From assembly GCA_002077045.2 (NCBI GenBank), contig KZ111160.1, positions 110,437-174,436 on the forward strand: a DNA stretch of 64,000 nucleotides, given 5' to 3'. The position numbers and the translations under genes were made by a program. Of the stretch, positions 29,848-41,381 are shown one piece after another (position 1 is the stretch's first letter; every line of letters starts with the position of its first letter). Source of the stretch: Rachicladosporium sp. CCFEE 5018. Taxonomy: Eukaryota > Ascomycota > Dothideomycetes > Cladosporiales > Cladosporiaceae. Below the pieces are notes generated by a model. That model saw only the letters and a list, made by a program, of their open reading frames with translations. It was not told the DNA's origin and searched no databases.

Positions 29848-30297
29848 GTAATATTGTTCGAGGCTCTGCGGATACGAGTTCTCGAGGGTGCGCTGCGCAT
29901 AGCGGGGAGGTGTTCCCGCGGCGCCAGGTTCAGCAGGGTCGGCTTGCGAGGTGTGTGAAGCGCGTCGCGGCCGTGCATCGTATGCAGCGCGCGCAGTCGC
30001 GGAGGAGTACTGAGTCACTGCAACGTTGTCGTCGCAGGACAGGTCGCGGTGAGATGATGTATTTTCTATCTCATGTTAGTGACGTGAAGTGCCTCATCAC
30101 TACCGAGCACACGTACCAGTCATGCGAGCGTCCACTGTCCCAGTCGACGATGTCGCGGAGAGCGCGGCCTGAGGACGGACCTGAGGAGCGGTCGGTACAG
30201 GGCGGCCAGCAGTAGATGGAGGTGCGGCGCCGTTCGCGCCGGTTCGTCGTCGCGGCGATTTCTCACGTCGACGGTCGTTCCTGCGGTTCTCCGGCAT
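29848..30297 (-). CDS. Protein Z3, 3' part missing in the gap
   Basis: Exon 1 is 30117-30297, the intron is 30066-30116, and the start of exon 2 is 29848-30065, which then runs into the gap. The sequence is identical to Z1 over the whole overlap with 16611-17060. It is therefore most likely the same gene as Z1, sequenced at the end of two contigs, not a third paralogue. It forms a head-to-head pair with ZF3. Confidence 0.75.
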
Positions 30298-32131
30298 ACT
30301 GAGAAACTAAGGTGCGCTGTAGGTGTGATCAGTCGCGGAAGCTTGCGATGAGCCTATGAGACAATCCTCTTGTAGTCGACAAAACTGAACAGAACGACGA
30401 GATTAAGATGAGGATATGCAAGAAATGTAAGAATGACAGACAGAGGAAATGAAGTACTGGCGCCTGTTACACTCGCCTCCGACCACGACGCGCCGGTCAC
30501 CCCTGGATGTAGCGGAGTGTAAGGAGACCAAGTCCAATGGCGGGGCTGCCACCAATCTCCGAATCGCACCTCGATGCGATTGGTAGGATCCTGTGACGCG
30601 ATGAGAGACGGGTCACCTTCCAGGCGCTCGGAGACTTTGAGGCCGCCAATTCAGGCCGGAAATCAGGTGGAGAGCAAACCCGCAAACAGGTTTGCGAAGA
30701 AGAGAGCCCAACTATAGGTGTTCGGCGCCGGCTGCCCATACCATGCACTAGCTCCGTGAGCATGGCAAACGGGGGGAGCGACAGCATGTGCAGTATCGTC
30801 CGCGCTGAGCTGGTGCGTGTGCGCGTCAGCCAAGTGATTCCCACAGAGGCCCCGCTACGCGTAGCATGTGCTGGAGCGCCGGCGATGAGACCGTTGCTCT
30901 GACCCGAGCCTCGAACGAGGTCCCATGGACATCAACCGCGCGTCTCTCATGCGCTGGGTTGTCCTTAACATGAACCTTCGTGACACTTGATGTCCCCCAA
31001 TGCCGCAACTTCCAGCGTGACCGAGTTCAACCTTTCACTCCGCGTATTGCGCCTGTTGCTGCAAGCACAGGTCTCGCTCTTGACCACGCAATTGGACAAC
31101 ACGGTTTTTGAAAGACGTGACGCGCGATGCAGGCGCGTCGCGTCTTTCACCTCGCCGACAGCGCTCATTTGCTATTGGCCATTTCTAGCCGCCGTGGCTG
31201 CTGTTGTGTGATGGAGGTGCGTTTGATGGCGCGAAAGGGATCCCGATGATTCGCGTCACCAGAGGCCGGCCAGATGACATGCCGCGTATTCGTATGCGTG
31301 CTTTCGCAGCGATGCAGCCACCTCGTCATCGTCACGGCACCGGGCCAGGTATAGGCGAGATCCGGGGGCCATCGAGTCCAGAACGCGAAGGGAGTCTATC
31401 GGCGATCGTCGCACACTGGAAGAAGGTAACCAGTTGCCTGGTCCCTTAGGCAAAGGGGCCAGTGGGCGACAGGCGCGTGGGAAGTGGTGGCAAAACGAGA
31501 GACGAACGGGTTCGCGGCTCTACACGACAGTATCGCACCGAGACTGAGCATACTGTATACAACAGATTAGGGCATCTTGCCCTTTGTTTGCCCTCTGGCC
31601 TTGAGGACGAATGAGGCACATCAGAGTGAGGTCACGGCAGATGCGCTAAAACAACGCACGGTTCACCATCCCGCGCTGTTGGAGCCAGCTTCGAAAGGCC
31701 GGCTCGAGTCCACCTCGCGCCGTGATTTGACTCGACGAATCAAAAGTTGCTTCAATCCGGACACCCTCGTTCCTGCCATTGCAAGCATGGCCCGAGGGGC
31801 ACACAGTAGCGGCCCCAGGAGGACTGCCAGTCCGCCATCAGGCGACGGTTGAAACCGTATGACCCGCCATTTCCGTGTCAAGATTGGTGCTGCCCACTTC
31901 GGTTCGCCAGGCCCTAGCTTCATGGCAGCACTGGCACTGTCACACAAAACTCAGGAGGGGGCTGTGCAAGACCAAAGTGCTGGTGGACGACAGCCCTGTA
32001 GCTTGTTGTCATTAGGCTTCGGCGGTAGGCTGCCCGCCCTATTGGCCACAGCGTGCAGATTGCGGAAGATGCCTCGTTGAAGTTGGGCATACTCTTCTCT
32101 TCCTCTACACAACATGCTACGTACGTGATCA
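30298..32131. promoter_or_regulatory. Divergent Z3-ZF3 intergenic region
   Basis: 1,834 bp between divergent starts. Nearly the same sequence as 27926-29747, by eye roughly 98% identical. A CT-rich tract (CTCTTCTCTTCCTCTACACA, 32091-32111) lies just upstream of the ZF3 start. No protein gene recognised. Confidence 0.45.
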
Positions 32132-33174
32132 ATGGACCATGTTCCGGACGATGGCAGCATCTTTGACTACTCGAGGAACGCCGGAGGGTTCAGCTGGGAT
32201 GATAGCCCATGGTTTGCGGACAGTCGACCCTTTGAGGAGGACTTCGATCATGCGAGCCCGCAGCACACCATTTACGCAGAGCCATATTCATATCCCTGGC
32301 CAGCGACATTGGATCTCTCTCGACCAAGAACGATCCCCGCGGTGTTCGACACCCAGGCTTCGACGCCATGCCAGACTCCGCTCTCAACGAGTCCGTTCGG
32401 AAGTGGCAGCAACTTCTCGACACTATATGACGAGGATTTGTGGCGTATCGAAGCGCCAAGTCCGCCGTCTGGAAACACTGAGGTGGGATCTTTGCCGTCC
32501 GTGGTATCCTCGACCAAGACAGGAAGGCCAAAGATCGAACATCGCTGCGCAGTCTGCCACAGACAGTTCAGCAGTGCCAGCGATCTGGAGCGGCATGGAA
32601 AACAAATGAGCCACAATCCTTATCAATGCAAGTACTGCAATATCAGCTACCTACGGCGAGATGTATATCTTCGGCACAAGAACAAGCACAAGGGCGGCTC
32701 CCATACCTGCTCGTGGTGCAGGAAGACTTGGGTTCGCAAGGATCACTTGAGCCAGCACATGAAGACCTGTCGAGTTTTGGCCACCGAACTGTGCGAACGC
32801 GACTCCCGCAGGTACGGCTGTAATTTCCAGAATCGTGGAGACGTATCATGACTGACAATTCGCGTAGCAGCTCTGTCTCTACCTGCTTCACCGCAGGCTC
32901 GGAGATCAGCCGGCACAGCGAGCAGACTTGGTCTGACGCCGATAGCGTGTGTAGCTCTGCCTGGTCCGTCTCCAGTGGAAGCTTGAGAAAGCAGCAGATG
33001 AGGAAGGCTACGCGGGCGTTGGGCGACGTTCTGGGCGATCGATACGCGGGTCTGATCGACAGTCTAAGCAGCAGTCTTGACAGTGCCGATGATTCGACCA
33101 TGAAGATGTTCGCGGAACGGATGGTGAGTGCGGCAGTGCTACAGGCACCGCTGCCTAGCGCAAGTAGCAAATAA
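32132..33174 (+). CDS. C2H2 zinc-finger protein ZF3 (module 3 regulator)
   Basis: Two exons: 32132-32811 and 32868-33174. The 56-nt intron 32812-32867 (GTACGG, branch CATGACTGAC, CGCGTAG) is phase 2, at the same place as in ZF2; 328 residues. An acidic N-terminus (MDHVPDDGSIFDYSRN) precedes three fingers: HRCAVCHRQFSSASDLERHG, then YQCKYCNISYLRRDVYLRHK, then CSWCRKTWVRKDHLSQHMKT ending in Cys. The C-terminal domain QMRKATRALGDVLGDRYAGL, then TMKMFAERMVSAAVLQAPL, is the most diverged of the three. It is a regulator paired head to head with Z. The pairing suggests that ZF and GVQ-AF proteins duplicated together. Confidence 0.82.
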
Positions 33175-33851
33175 ACGTGAATGCTAGCCATCACCCTCAT
33201 CTTGGCCTACTTTAGTATTGTCAGGGGTACTTGTCTGAGTCGCTTGTACGAGTTTGAACGCACGGTAATGCATATAAACGGTATCTGAGGTCGGCTTGAG
33301 CTTGCAACGCCCATAGAGCGGAAGGTGCGATATGATGCTCTGCTTCTGCCTGATTGTGATACAGATGAAATCAAACCGATCATGGAGAAGCGTTGATTAA
33401 TGATTCTGTTTATCACCAGATCTAGTAGCTAGAATCACTTGCAATGTCACTCGCAGATCTTGCCAAGTATGAATCCGAGTGTCAGTCACGCATTTGCACC
33501 GTAGCGACGGCGAGGTCTACTGCAATTCCGAGAATTTGCAGCTTGACTTCGAGCCCACTGTGTCACTCACCACGACCAGAAGAACGTATTCACGGTTTCG
33601 CTTTCGCAACGCTCTACCGGACCCCATCATAGCAATCAAGGCGAGAGTTCAGTCGAAAAAGTAAAGAAGTCACGGAGACGTCTCCAAGCCGGACGACTGT
33701 GGTACGGCGAACGCGCGGATGGAAGTCATCAGTAGCAGCGTGACAGGGACAGAAAGGTTGGGATGTCGCTGGGTGCGCTGCCATCGCTGAGTCCGACTTT
33801 ATAGGAGCCACCATGCTCAGTCCAATGCAATACATCACAGCGTGTGGCTCC
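33175..33851. other. Intergenic, no gene recognised
   Basis: 3' flanks of ZF3 and of the SNF5 gene. An ATG frame at 33444-33632 (62 codons) has no recognisable feature. Confidence 0.4.
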
Positions 33852-36348
33852 TCACGCTCCCGCGGGTACCGGTGAGCCATTCACACTTGCCATGGCAGCC
33901 TCAGCCTTAGCCCGCTGTAAGCTCTGCCTTTGCCCATAGCCTTGACTCAGATAGCTTCCAGCACCTCCAGCTCCAGGATAATTGCCTGAAAGAAGGCATG
34001 TCAGCATAATCACTATAAGTCTGAACACAAGAGGAACATACCTCCACTCCCTCCAATGCCCTCAGCAGCCAACCTCCGTTCCCGATACTTCCGCCCATTG
34101 ATGATGTTCTGGAGCCTCTTCCGTTCTCTCGGCTCCGTGACCTTAGTCCAGTCGAGATCCTCGCCAGGCTCAGCGTAATTCGTGATATCCGCCAGCGTAC
34201 TCGCGCTGATCTGCCCTTGGCCACCGCCGGAAGCGCCAGTGTACATGTGCGAGTTCGGATTGAGCAAGCTTTCGGGTCGTGGAGAGGGTTCGAGGTTTCG
34301 GCCTGGGGTGGAAGCGAAGGCGGCGGGGTTGTAGTCGGAGATGTCGGAGCGGAGAGGACGGGCGGCGGGGACGGGAGGGTTGATTGCTTCTCTGTGGGGA
34401 GACGTCAGTAGCGAGCTGTGATGTCAATGTGAGAGACGAACCTCGTGGCTTGATTGTGATCGTTGCGGAAGAGATCTTGATTCCAGGGTGGTAATCGCTG
34501 GAGGCGTTCATAGAGGAGGCCGCAGTTTTGACAAAGGGACTAAATGAGTGTCAGCGACGTCTTCGAATGCGTTGTGTTACCTCCTCGATCACTCACATTT
34601 GGCCCAAGGACACTGTCTCTCACTCCCCACACTGCTGCACCCCATACGTGACAATGCTTGCATCGCCAGTACTGCCGCTCTCCTTCCGTGAGCTGCTTCG
34701 ACGTGCCGCCAAAGCCTGCAACATCTGGCGTATCTCTGCCAACAGGTGAAAGACTTCGGAATCGTCGCTTTTTCTTCGCACGCTCGCCACGACCCATCCG
34801 CTCATCCTCGCCACCGCCGTTGGCTTGCTGCGATCCGAGCCCACCAGAGAAGTAGTCACCGATCCCACTGCTTTGATTTTGCAGAGGATATGCAGGTGCA
34901 AACCTTGCAGTCTCTCGCCGTTGCCGCCGTATCTGTCTTTCACGATCGCCTTCGCGCTTCTCGATCTCCTCCTTCGATAGCACCTCAAGCCGCGGTTCCC
35001 AGTCCATGCCAAGCGCAGCTTCATCAAATCGCCAACCTGCGCCGACACCAAGCGCAGACTCTGCTGTGCCGTGGAACTCGCATGCCTCATTCTCGACTTC
35101 ACCCCAGTTGTTGACACCACTGCCTACGACACCGACGAGACTACCACCGTTGTCGATCATGTCCTTCTTCAGGCGCATGCTCGCCTCGTGAATCGCATGA
35201 GCCATCGTAGGCACCCATTCGCCACTAAGCGCCAGATCTGCACATGTCTGCTTTGCGAAGATCTCAGCGAACCCTGACGGATGTGATAGCGACCACTCGA
35301 ACTTGTCAGTATATAGCTGATTCTGCAGATTGATGGAAATCGTGATGATGCACCGTTGTGCGTCTGGTGGGTTCAGAGCAGCAGACTGTGCTGGATCTCG
35401 TGGTATTGGTTGAGCTGTGACAGCGATCGCCGGTGTCTGGCCGCCGTTTGCCACTGGTGATGCTGGATCTGAGGGTGCGTGGTGTCCGTTTGTCCGCGGT
35501 GGCTGCAAGAAGCTGCCACCAGGTGTGTCGGCTTGCATCGGTGTTGATGACATTTCACGAGACACGGGGTTCACAGATGGCGTGGGCGCGGCAGAGGCAG
35601 ACGGTCCAGTTTCAACGCTCGGCTGGAACAGAGGATGCAGTGCGAACGATGCATGCTCTTCTAGCTGTTGCCGTATTTGTGATGCAATATCTGCGATCAT
35701 CGCCTGCTTTCTGCTGATCGGAAAGTCCAGCTCATCTACCAATGTCCTCGCGAACATATCTGGCGTAATGAGCGCCTCGTGCAGATTCCACAAGAAGCTG
35801 TCCTTCAATCGATACTGCGGCGTGACCTCTGGTTGCTTGTATGCCGGCAAGTTCTCATCAATCCCGTAGTCGCGGGCATTGCTCGGAGTTGGTAGCGCGG
35901 CCTCCGGTCTGAACGGGTTGATATCCAGATCTATCCGTATGGGTATGAGCGTCGTCGGTAGCACAGCCTGCGTCTGCGCTTGCCGCTCTGTGTAGATCTT
36001 CTTCGGCTTGCCCATCCAGTCTCGCCATATGCCCTGCAAGTCTACCGGTGCATGTATCTCCTTGTGATGGTCCTTTTGCCCCAGCTTCTCGCCGTTCGCA
36101 TCAGGCTCTCGCCTCTGCTGGGCAGTGCGCAGACCAGTCTGCCGCCGAGGGTTGTCCGAGTCATCTATGAGCTCGTCTTCGAGGTCCTCTGAGTAATTGA
36201 TCGCGGTAGTACCGCGCTTCGTAGTCCGGAAGTTCGGTATGACATTTTGCGGTTGCACCGGGGTGAGGACTGAATTGCTGAAGGTGCGCATGCGGGGCGC
36301 ATAGCTCGAGACAAATGCTTGAGGAGCATTCGCCCTGGTGGCGTTCAT
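33852..36348 (-). CDS. SNF5: SNF5/SFH1-type chromatin remodelling subunit with GATA zinc finger
   Basis: Four exons: 34597-36348, 34442-34539, 34042-34391 and 33852-33985. Introns are 57, 50 and 56 nt and all phases fit; 777 residues. The SNF5 domain includes LIPIRIDLDINPFRPEA..., DSFLWNLHEALITPDMFART, LVDELDFPISRKQAMIADIA and ISINLQNQLYTDKFEWSLSH, then FAEIFAKQTCADLALSGEWV. Across the first intron the GATA-type finger is rebuilt: CKHCHVWGAAVWGVRDSVLG then SLCQNCGLLYERLQRLPPWN. The last exons carry DLDWTKVTEPRERKRLQNII. Fungal Snf5/Sfh1 homologues with this finger are core subunits of SWI/SNF or RSC. I cannot decide between the two complexes. It is divergent from the RTA1 gene. Confidence 0.92.
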
Positions 36349-37107
36349 GTTGTCGGCACTTCAGCTGCAGGTACAGTTGTCTGCTCAGCGGGGAGGCTAT
36401 TCGCAGTGTACGCTACTCGCGCGACAGATTGGGTGTGCACTGTGGTGATCTACACTGAGTCTTTCAAGGCCGTAAGGGGATCATCGAAATCGCATTACGT
36501 TGGCGACCAGGCTGGGCATCTGAGTGGTAGGATTGATGTGCTGTCTCGTCCGTAAGATCGACTGCACTTTTACATGCTCATGCAAGGTCAACTCGCGTTG
36601 CAGTCGCGCTTTCCACTAGATCCCAAGTAAAAGGTTTCGGGCCTTCCCGTAGCGGGCTTGGCAGTTTTACGGCCGCCCTCGCAGATGCAACGGCTGTGCA
36701 GTGACGTGATCAGCGCAGTCCACTACCTGTTTGGGACCCCAATGCGAGGCGCTTGGGCGGGACCTTTCGCATCTGCGAATCTGATCCCATCTGACTCGAT
36801 CTGGCCTCTTGCGCGAGAGCCCTCCACCAGGCTCGCAAAGCGGTACCGATGAAGCATGAACATTCTGTGACGCGTGATTATCGTGATGCGGCTGCTGCGC
36901 AGTCGACGTATATATAAGATGGCTTGTTGTCGCGGTAAGTCACCTCTCATTCACTCCAACAGCACCACAGCAACAGTCCAGCAACAGACCACTTCGGCTC
37001 CATCCACTGCGATCACTTTCAGTCTCTCGTCAATACTCTCCCACGAGCAATCCGACACGCTCACTTCGCCCGCTCTCTCCTACAACACTCAGTAGACCTC
37101 CACAATA
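36349..37107. promoter_or_regulatory. Divergent SNF5-RTA1 intergenic region
   Basis: 759 bp between divergent starts, with no gene seen. It holds a TATA element (see 36909-36918) facing the RTA1 gene, followed by a CA-rich likely 5' leader (ACAGCACCACAGCAACAG region). Confidence 0.5.
36909..36918 (+). promoter_or_regulatory. TATA box upstream of the RTA1-like gene
   Basis: TATATATAAG, 190 bp before the ATG at 37108. It is the clearest TATA element in the window and fits a regulated, stress-responsive gene such as RTA1 family members. Confidence 0.45.
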
Positions 37108-38120
37108 ATGTCGGACTCCCATGGCCAAGCAGACTGGGGCGAGTGCACCATCGCAACATGCTCGGTGGAACGCAGCATCTTCCAATACCGACCATCGCTC
37201 GTCGCCAACAGCCTCTTCATCGCCCTCTTCGGCATCTCCATGATCATCCACATCTATCAAGGCGTCCGATGGCGGCAACGGACCTTCGCCATCCTCATGG
37301 CTATGGGCTGCATCTCCGAGATGATCGGATACGGCGGTCGCATCATGATGTACAACGACCCATGGAGCTTCACTGCCTTTATCATGCAAATTGGTATCTT
37401 CTGTCTTCAACTCCATCGCTATCCTGATACAGAGACTAACAAGCCATAGTCACCATCACCTTCGCACCGGTCTTCTTCACAGCAGCGATCTACATTCAGC
37501 TCTACAAATCCATCCTCAAGCTCTCGCCCGGCTCCGCCCTCTTCAAGCCCGCGCTCTACTTCCAGATCTTCATCCCTGCGGACGTCATCTCCCTCGTCCT
37601 CCAATCAGTCGGCGGCGCCATGAGCAGCCAAAGCGACGGCAGCAGCAAGACTGGTGTGAACATCGGCCTCGCCGGACTCTCCTTCCAGGTTATCTTCCTC
37701 TTCACTTTCGTCGTCCTCTCCCTGCTCTTCGCATGGAGCTACCGCAAAGACGTCAAGGCCGGGCGCGCGACAACGGAGAACTTGGATGGCAGGTTCAAGT
37801 GGTTCTTGGGCTTCCTCACGCTGGCCACGACACTCATCTTCGTTCGGTGCTCGTACCGTATCTACGAGCTCAGCGGCGGCTACAGTGGATCTGCGCTGCA
37901 CAGCCAGGCGGAGTTCATTACTCTTGAGAGCTGGTGAGTTGCCTCAGCCCACCCTCTACTCAATGTACTTTACTGACGACCTCTCAGCATGGTCATCATC
38001 GCCGTCTACGCGCTGAACATCGGTCATCCTGGCCTGGTCTTCGACCCGCGCAAGAGCGATACCACAACTGCTGGTGAGAAGAACCTTCATCGAGCAAGCG
38101 AGTCCAGTATTGAGGTTTAA
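37108..38120 (+). CDS. RTA1-like lipid-translocating/stress membrane protein
   Basis: Three exons: 37108-37393, 37450-37933 and 37988-38120. Introns of 56 and 54 nt are phase 1 and phase 2; 300 residues. Seven hydrophobic helices are expected; I see VANSLFIALFGISMIIHIYQ, ILMAMGCISEMIGYGGRI, VTITFAPVFFTAAIYIQLYK, FIPADVISLVLQSVGGAM, LSFQVIFLFTFVVLSLLFAW, FLTLATTLIFVRCSYRIYEL and a last one starting CMVIIAVYALNIGHPGLVF. The motifs FAPVFFTAAIY and DVISLVLQSVGGAM are hallmarks of the RTA1 family (yeast Rta1, Rsb1, Pug1). Members act at the plasma membrane in sphingoid-base export, sterol-drug tolerance or haem transport. The substrate cannot be told from sequence. Confidence 0.92.
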
Positions 38121-38737
38121 GCGATATAGATCCAGAGTCTTTCAGTCTTTAGCGTACGGCGGGTGTTTCATCAGCGTTAAGCATAGCGGTTGAGCGATTG
38201 GGGGTGCTTACGATACCAACGGGCAACAGCGATGGGCGGAGTACAACAGATTAGATGTAATCGAGAGAACATTGAAACATCCCCTGCGACTAGGTTCCAT
38301 GGTCGTCACCTGTTGACACGAACTTTGCCGGTTCGACAAAGTCCAAGCACCGCACACAGATCAGAAAGACTTTCGCTGACTGGCCTAGAGCGTAGGTCGC
38401 ACAACCATCGTCGGTAACCTGCAGAGTCGCACTGAAAATGAGGCAACTCGGTCTCGGCATAGTGGTAAAGCATGACTATCCTCGCAGTCAGGTCCTTCCC
38501 ATCGTCTCAGACCGTCGGTGCTCCTTTGCTGGTAAATTTGCTCCTCGATCGCAGTGGCAGATGTCCAGAGAGCCTATACCGCGGAAGCCGGATCACTGGC
38601 CGTCACGTAGCAAGAAACATGATCAATCGGACTTGCCACTTCACGACAATTCAGATAACGAGAAGTTCTCCGAGGACGTGACTTCGGACACGACGAAAGA
38701 GACGGAAGTGATGAACAACGTGGCCAACTAAGGGGAG
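38121..38737. other. Intergenic, or decayed N-terminus of the DUF3176 gene
   Basis: An ATG frame at 38438-38731 (hydrophilic, Ser/Asp/Lys-rich) is in the same frame as the DUF3176 relic starting at 38738, separated by a TAA at 38729-38731. It could be the original N-terminus with an added stop. Otherwise no gene. Confidence 0.35.
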
Positions 38738-40634
38738 ATGCTATCAGGAGATCTCAGAGATGAAGAGAAGCGTGATACTCAAGACTGGACAGCGAGGCCA
38801 TGGCTATCCGAGATACTTGCTACCATCACCGCGTTCCTGTCCCTAGCTGCCATGTTCGCCGCGCTTTTCTACTTCGACAACAGACCACTGTCAGAATGGC
38901 AGACGAGCCATATTACGTTGAATGGGTTCTTATCCGTGTTGTCGACAATATGCCGCGCGGCTCTTATGGTGCCTGTATCATCTGCTATCGGACCAAGGAT
39001 GTGGCTTTGGTACTTGCCCAACAACAGGTCATCACGTCCTGGTCGACGCATGAAGGACTGCGAAACATTCGACGACGCATTCGCGGCCTTCTCGGAAGTC
39101 TCCGTCTGCTCGGGGCTGTCGAATGCTGGTAGGTTTGATGACATGACAGCTACTGCGAGATGCTCACAGCTTGCATAGGACATTTTATATGCATCGGCGC
39201 CCTAATCACCGTACTCTCTGTCGCATTTGACCCGATGGCGCAGAACGTGCTGGCGACCACAGTAGCCGCTCAGCCAAGCGGAGGGTCGGGCGCGCGGGCA
39301 GGAAAGGTCGCACAGAGTGTCGACTATGACTATACCATGCGAAACCCAATGTCCGATCTAGAGATTCGTAAGAGTAGCATCAGCTGGTGGGTAGGGAAGC
39401 TGACCTAATGGCCAAGCCACTCAATTCCAGATAAATGTACCGACTCTAGCAGAAATGTACAATGGACTGCTTGCCGATAACACACTTGATTTGAGCATTC
39501 GATGTCCCACTAGGAACTGTACATGGCCAGTGGTTCCCACCTTAGCCGTATGCGGCGCTTGCGTCGGTCTCAAACACCTCATTGTCGAAACGTGCAACGC
39601 GACTGACTGCGAGTGGCAATTACCGGGAGGATTGTCTTGGGCTCACTCGCGCAGCCTGAAGCCCCACCATCGCGATACTAGTCTCCGGAGAACAGCAACG
39701 CCTATCTTCATGTTCCGTGCGAGTATTGGCTCTTTCCTTCGCGCCGAGAACATCGAGGGCCTTCGCACCGATGCGAACGCATCGAGGCATCTGCTCGCGT
39801 TCGAGATGGTTGGCATGCAACAAGGTATATTGTACGGTCTGTACAACAAAACTGGACGGCCCTTTAGTCAAATCGCTGTCGCAAGTCCGGCTGACCTGTT
39901 AGGAATCACTGCGAAGGAGTGTGGGCTATGGACTTGTCTGCAAGCGCGCCAAGTCAATGTGAGAAATGGAATCGCATTTGACACGACACATAATAAGACC
40001 GATGTCTTCCACAACATACCTCAGGTCTACAACGTCAAACCTGACATATCTTTCGACTTCTCTCACGCCAAGGTCATCCTCCGCGATATCATGGTCTCCC
40101 TCATCGCGGGTAAGGTGTGCATTGATGGAATGGATCGCATCAGCTACAGTCTGACGGCCGAGTGCGGCGACGCCTTACCTCTGGACCATCCTGTCGGAGT
40201 GGACACCTTGCATGCAGCATGGCGCTTCCTAAACGATGTCGAGAACTGGTGAGATCGTTTGAGAAAAGTCTCTGACCAACAATATACGGCTTCATGGTCG
40301 GAAGGCGAATGGCCCAGACTCCAAATACGCCGGTATCGCGTGGGTACAGACTACGTATATCCGCGTGCGGTGGGCATGGCTCGCACTTCCAACGGCGCTG
40401 GTCATACTGTCCGCGGCATTCCTTGTGATGACCATGGTCACGACGGAAAGACGAGGCGTAGAGCCCTGGAGGAATCAAATCTTGCCTGCGTTACGCGCCA
40501 GAGTCGGTGGTGACGCATATGAGCTGGGATCGCTTGCACTGCGCGACCGGGGAGACGCAGGCGAAACTAGAGTCTTGCTGGATATCGCAGAGGATCAGTG
40601 TCGCTTCATTATCGAGCTCAGTGCTGAGAAGTAG
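38738..40634 (+). pseudogene. DUF3176 membrane protein, frameshifted
   Basis: Recognisable in order: ARPWLSEILATITAFLSLAA and a first membrane helix; CRAALMVPVSSAI; CETFDDA; RGLLGSLRLLG (another frame); HFICIGALITVLSVAFDPMA; an intron around 39388-39431 (GTAGGG...TTCCAG) rejoining SISWW to INVPTLAEMYNGLL; a Cys-rich extracellular part (CPTRNCTW, CGACVGLKHL); then LTNNIRLHGRKANGPDSKYA, GIAWVQTTYIRVRW and the last helix WAWLALPTALVILSAAFLVM. Frames do not join: CETFDDA and RGLLGSLRLLG are one base out of register near 39085, the next exon needs the first register again, and another break lies at 40250-40275. Each break could be a base error, but three or more suggest decay. DUF3176 proteins have no established function. 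Confidence 0.75.
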
Positions 40635-41381
40635 GATATGCTCCACTATTAGACGACGATATATGATGCAGTTCGATGCCTTGAGTCGTTGCGAGGAGAG
40701 GAGGACCTTGCGCACGCTTATGTAATGCGTACCGCGCGCTTGTCTAATGTTTCATCCGCGGTTTCAAGACTTCACTTCTGCATCTTCCCCCATCCAGTGA
40801 ACGAGCGATTCATCTACGCGCCTCCTACCAGAACCTTGTGCATCGCGAGGACCCAGAGCAGCTCTCTCCGATGATGCGCAGAGCATCTGAGCGCCTTCGA
40901 GGTGCGACAAGCCACGAGCCAATCATTGCAAGATTGGCCACATCCTGGACATGCTCAGTCATGGTCTACGAGCTTTGCGTGACGGCCGCGGCAAGTAGAA
41001 CGCAAGCGTTGAGCATCATGGGCCATTAGGTCGATTTTGAGTCACCGACTGGGTCAGTTGTCGTGCAGCCGCCGCAACGATCGACCCCACTGTCATTAAG
41101 TTGGACGCGTCTTGAGCGTGCTCACAGCTTGCCTTCTTATTGTAAAGCCGACAATATGCCCACTAGCTGACGAGAAGATGCTTCCATTTTGCGGTGTCTA
41201 CTGTACAGATTCTCTTTCTTTCTATTGTACTTGCTGGTCACTATAGATCTTCACCTTCTCTTTTGTATTCTTCACGTTCACCAATTCCACAGTCTTTATT
41301 TGGTCTCCTAGCTGGTCTAGGAACACTTACTACTACACACACTCTCTACAAGTATTACCAAGGACAGTCATTTCATCAAAC
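40635..41381. other. Intergenic, LPMO promoter
   Basis: No gene recognised. The last 170 bases are pyrimidine-rich on the plus strand (TTCTCTTTCTTTCTATTG, then TCTTCACCTTCTCTTTTG), typical of a fungal promoter and leader for the following secreted enzyme. Confidence 0.45.

Noticed and set aside
34170..34511. A 113-residue protein starting at 34511 and a separate bZIP-like protein (DWTKVTEPRERKRLQNII) at 34013-34267
   Set aside because: Both are internal to the SNF5 gene. With introns at 34540-34596 and 34392-34441 the GATA finger and its tail join in one frame.
40838..41029. 63-codon plus-strand frame after the DUF3176 relic
   Set aside because: No continuity with DUF3176 motifs and no other support.
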